Below, piece by piece: positions 62,283 through 64,000 of a DNA stretch of 64,000 nt. Made by a program: the position numbers and the translations under genes. Source of the stretch: Hymenobacter sp. BT730 (GTDB lineage: Bacteria; Bacteroidota; Bacteroidia; Cytophagales; Hymenobacteraceae); assembly GCF_030542105.1 (NCBI RefSeq), contig NZ_JAUOFB010000003.1, forward strand, positions 186,001-250,000, given 5' to 3'. The notes below the pieces were generated by a model, which searched no databases, was not told the DNA's origin, and saw only the letters and a list, made by a program, of their open reading frames with translations. The stretch's first letter is position 1; the number at the start of each line of letters is the position of its first letter.

Positions 62283-63905
62283 TTAGGATACAAGTTGATA
62301 CATGCGCTGGCGCTGCACCTTGATGTTTTCATCGGCCAGGTACTCTTCGTAATGCATGCGGCGGTCGATGATGCCATCCGGCGTCAGCTCAATAATACGA
62401 TTGGCTACGGTTTCCACTACCTGTAAGTCGTGCGAGGCGAAAATCAGCGAGCCATTGAATTCCTGCAGGGAGTTGTTCAGAGCTGTGATGCTTTCCAGGT
62501 CCAGGTGGTTGGTAGGGTCGTCCATCACCAGCACGTTGCCGCCTTCCATCATCATCTTGGAAAGCATGCAGCGCACTTTCTCACCCCCGCTCAGCACATT
62601 AGATTTCTTCTGCGACTCTTCACCCGAGAACAGCATGCGGCCCAGGAAGCCCCGGATAAAGGACTCGTCCTTCTCCACGCTGTACTGGCGCAGCCAGTCT
62701 ACCAGGTTCAGGTCGGTATCGAAGAACTTCTCGTTTTCCTTGGGGAAGTAGCTGGGCGTGATGGTGGTGCCCCACTTAAAGGTGCCGGTAGCGGGCTTGG
62801 TCTGCTCAAACAGGATGTCGAACAGGAGGGAAGCGGCCCGGTCGTCGCGGCTGATGATGGCCACTTTATCCTTCTTATCGAGGGAGAAAGAAACGTTGCG
62901 GAAAATCGTCTGCCCGTCTACCGAAGCACTCAGGTTTTCTACCGTGAGCAGCTGGTTGCCGGCTTCCCGCTCGGGCTTGAAGGCTATGTAAGGGTACTTG
63001 CGCGAGGAAGGCTTAATTTCTTCCAGGGTAAGCTTCTGCAGCAATTTCTGGCGCGAAGTAGCCTGCTTGGATTTGGAAGCGTTGGCCGAGAAGCGGCGCA
63101 CAAATTCTTCCAGTTCCTTGCGCTTGTCTTCGGTCTTCTTATTGATGTCCTGGCGCTGACGCAAAGCCAGCTGCGACGACTCGTACCAGAACGAGTAGTT
63201 GCCAGGGTACATGGTGATTTTAGAGAAGTCCAGGTCGGCCATGTAGTTACACACGGCATCCAGGAAGTGGCGGTCGTGGCTAACCACGATAACCGTGTTC
63301 TGGAACGAATCCAGGAAGTTTTCCAGCCAGAGCACCGTTTCCGCATCCAGGCCGTTGGTTGGTTCGTCCAGCAGGAGTACATCGGGGTTGCCGAACAGGG
63401 CCTGTGCCAGCAGCACCCGCACTTTATCGGAAGTTCCCAGGTCGCTCATCAGGGTGTGGTGCTTGTCTTCACCAATACCCAGACCGGAGAGCAGCTCGGC
63501 GGCTTCGTATTCGGCATTCCAGCCTTCCAGGTCGGCAAACTCGCCTTCCAGCACAGCCGCCCGCTCGCCGTCGGCGTCGGAGAAGTCGGCTTTGGCGTAG
63601 AGAGCATCTTTTTCCTCCATCACCTTCCACAGGCGCGTGTGGCCCATAATGACGGTCTGGAGAACGGGGAAGGCATCGTAGGCAAACTGATTCTGCTTCA
63701 GCACCGACAAGCGCGCCCCTTTGGGCATATCTACGGAGCCTGTGTTCGGCTCAATCTCACCCGAGAGTATCTTCAGAAAAGTAGACTTGCCGGCGCCGTT
63801 TGCCCCAATGAGGCCATACACGTTGCCGGGCATGAACTTGATGGTAACATCCTCAAACAATACGCGCTTTCCATAGCGCAAGCTCACATTGGTGGTACTG
63901 ATCAT
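62283..63905 (-). CDS. ABC-F family ATPase (YbiT-like)
   Basis: A 540-residue protein with two ABC domains and no membrane segments. The first Walker A is GANGAGKST (about 34-42) and Walker B is VLLLDEPTNGLD. The second domain has the signature LSGGEKVR and LVMDDPTNHLD. In the second domain the Walker A region reads ISRDDRAAS, so it is degenerate, as in YbiT-type proteins. The linker (about 240-320) is charged and helical. ABC-F proteins act on the ribosome. A TACCTTTG promoter element is 62 nt upstream. Confidence 0.92.
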   Translation of the reverse strand: MISTTNVSLRYGKRVLFEDVTIKFMPGNVYGLIGANGAGKSTFLKILSGEIEPNTGSVDMPKGARLSVLKQNQFAYDAFPVLQTVIMGHTRLWKVMEEKDALYAKADFSDADGERAAVLEGEFADLEGWNAEYEAAELLSGLGIGEDKHHTLMSDLGTSDKVRVLLAQALFGNPDVLLLDEPTNGLDAETVLWLENFLDSFQNTVIVVSHDRHFLDAVCNYMADLDFSKITMYPGNYSFWYESSQLALRQRQDINKKTEDKRKELEEFVRRFSANASKSKQATSRQKLLQKLTLEEIKPSSRKYPYIAFKPEREAGNQLLTVENLSASVDGQTIFRNVSFSLDKKDKVAIISRDDRAASLLFDILFEQTKPATGTFKWGTTITPSYFPKENEKFFDTDLNLVDWLRQYSVEKDESFIRGFLGRMLFSGEESQKKSNVLSGGEKVRCMLSKMMMEGGNVLVMDDPTNHLDLESITALNNSLQEFNGSLIFASHDLQVVETVANRIIELTPDGIIDRRMHYEEYLADENIKVQRQRMYQLVS

Positions 63906-63967
63906 ATAAAGGAAAAGACTAAAAGCAGAAAAATGGTCCGCTGCGCCTGGTGGGGCTAAACGGCCCG

Positions 63968-63975
63968 CAAAGGTA
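63968..63975 (-). promoter_or_regulatory. -7 promoter element of the ABC-F gene (TACCTTTG)
   Basis: Minus-strand TACCTTTG, 62 nt before the ATG. The -33 region lies at the window edge and is not convincing. Confidence 0.45.
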
Positions 63976-64000
63976 CGAAAAATTGGCCGCAGCCGAGCTA

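Noticed and set aside
62430..63959. A 509-residue plus-strand open frame opposite the ABC-F gene
   Set aside because: It is antisense to conserved Walker motifs and also covers the likely promoter; composition is that of a shadow frame.

Overview
This window looks like chromosomal DNA from a Bacteroidota bacterium, most likely Hymenobacter or a close relative in the Cytophagales. The evidence is a type IX secretion (T9SS) C-terminal sorting domain on an M1 peptidase, a PorE-like T9SS/OmpA protein, many lipoproteins, the fused mutase IcmF, DUF2147, DUF5777 and DUF4386 genes, and Bacteroidota-type -7 promoter elements (TAnnTTTG, often TACCTTTG). Coding DNA is moderately GC-rich, while several promoter regions are strongly AT-rich. 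I recognised no tRNA, rRNA, CRISPR array, insertion sequence, integrase or phage gene.

Layout. 1-6.1 kb: end of a cut gene, a beta-barrel protein, two lipoproteins (one an M23 peptidase), an HMG-CoA lyase-like enzyme, cyanophycinase and a LutA-like Fe-S protein. 6.2-12.3 kb: dapA, then a polysaccharide block made of a deacetylase lipoprotein, a membrane GT2 synthase with a degenerate GH26-like tail, and a divergent glycoside hydrolase lipoprotein. 12.3-21.5 kb: rhodanese, ligA, a frameshifted gene, an orphan oxidase subunit III, a secreted M1 peptidase and small unknowns. 21.5-22.2 kb: a gene-free stretch with four consecutive hairpins. 22.2-31.3 kb: NlpC/P60, M61 peptidase, Kup, FKBP, a 44-residue peptide gene, a HipA-like/DUF3037 pair and an OmpA protein. 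31.4-41.9 kb: DinB, aldo/keto reductase, a lipoprotein-type PBP2 homologue, DUF4386 and icmF. 41.9-48.2 kb: lepA, folD, queE with a hairpin leader, and the PorE-like gene. 48.4-54.3 kb: two tandem paralogous small exported proteins, then gltA, mnmE, a DtxR regulator and fabH. 54.4-64 kb: GT4, a four-gene envelope cluster (cytochrome c, YceI, DUF5777, CHRD), dapD, msrA, 3-hydroxybutyryl-CoA dehydrogenase, a tiny membrane protein, a porin-like protein and an ABC-F ATPase.

Most of the window is housekeeping metabolism (lysine via dapA and dapD, TCA via gltA, fatty acid and acyl-CoA enzymes, tRNA modification by mnmE and queE) mixed with cell-envelope genes. Genes are mainly single or in short operons and are separated by long, near-perfect stem-loop terminators. 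The most promising unexplained items are the GT2/GH26-like polysaccharide block, the tandem hairpins near 22 kb, the 44-aa CYYC peptide gene, the HipA-like/DUF3037 pair and the queE leader.
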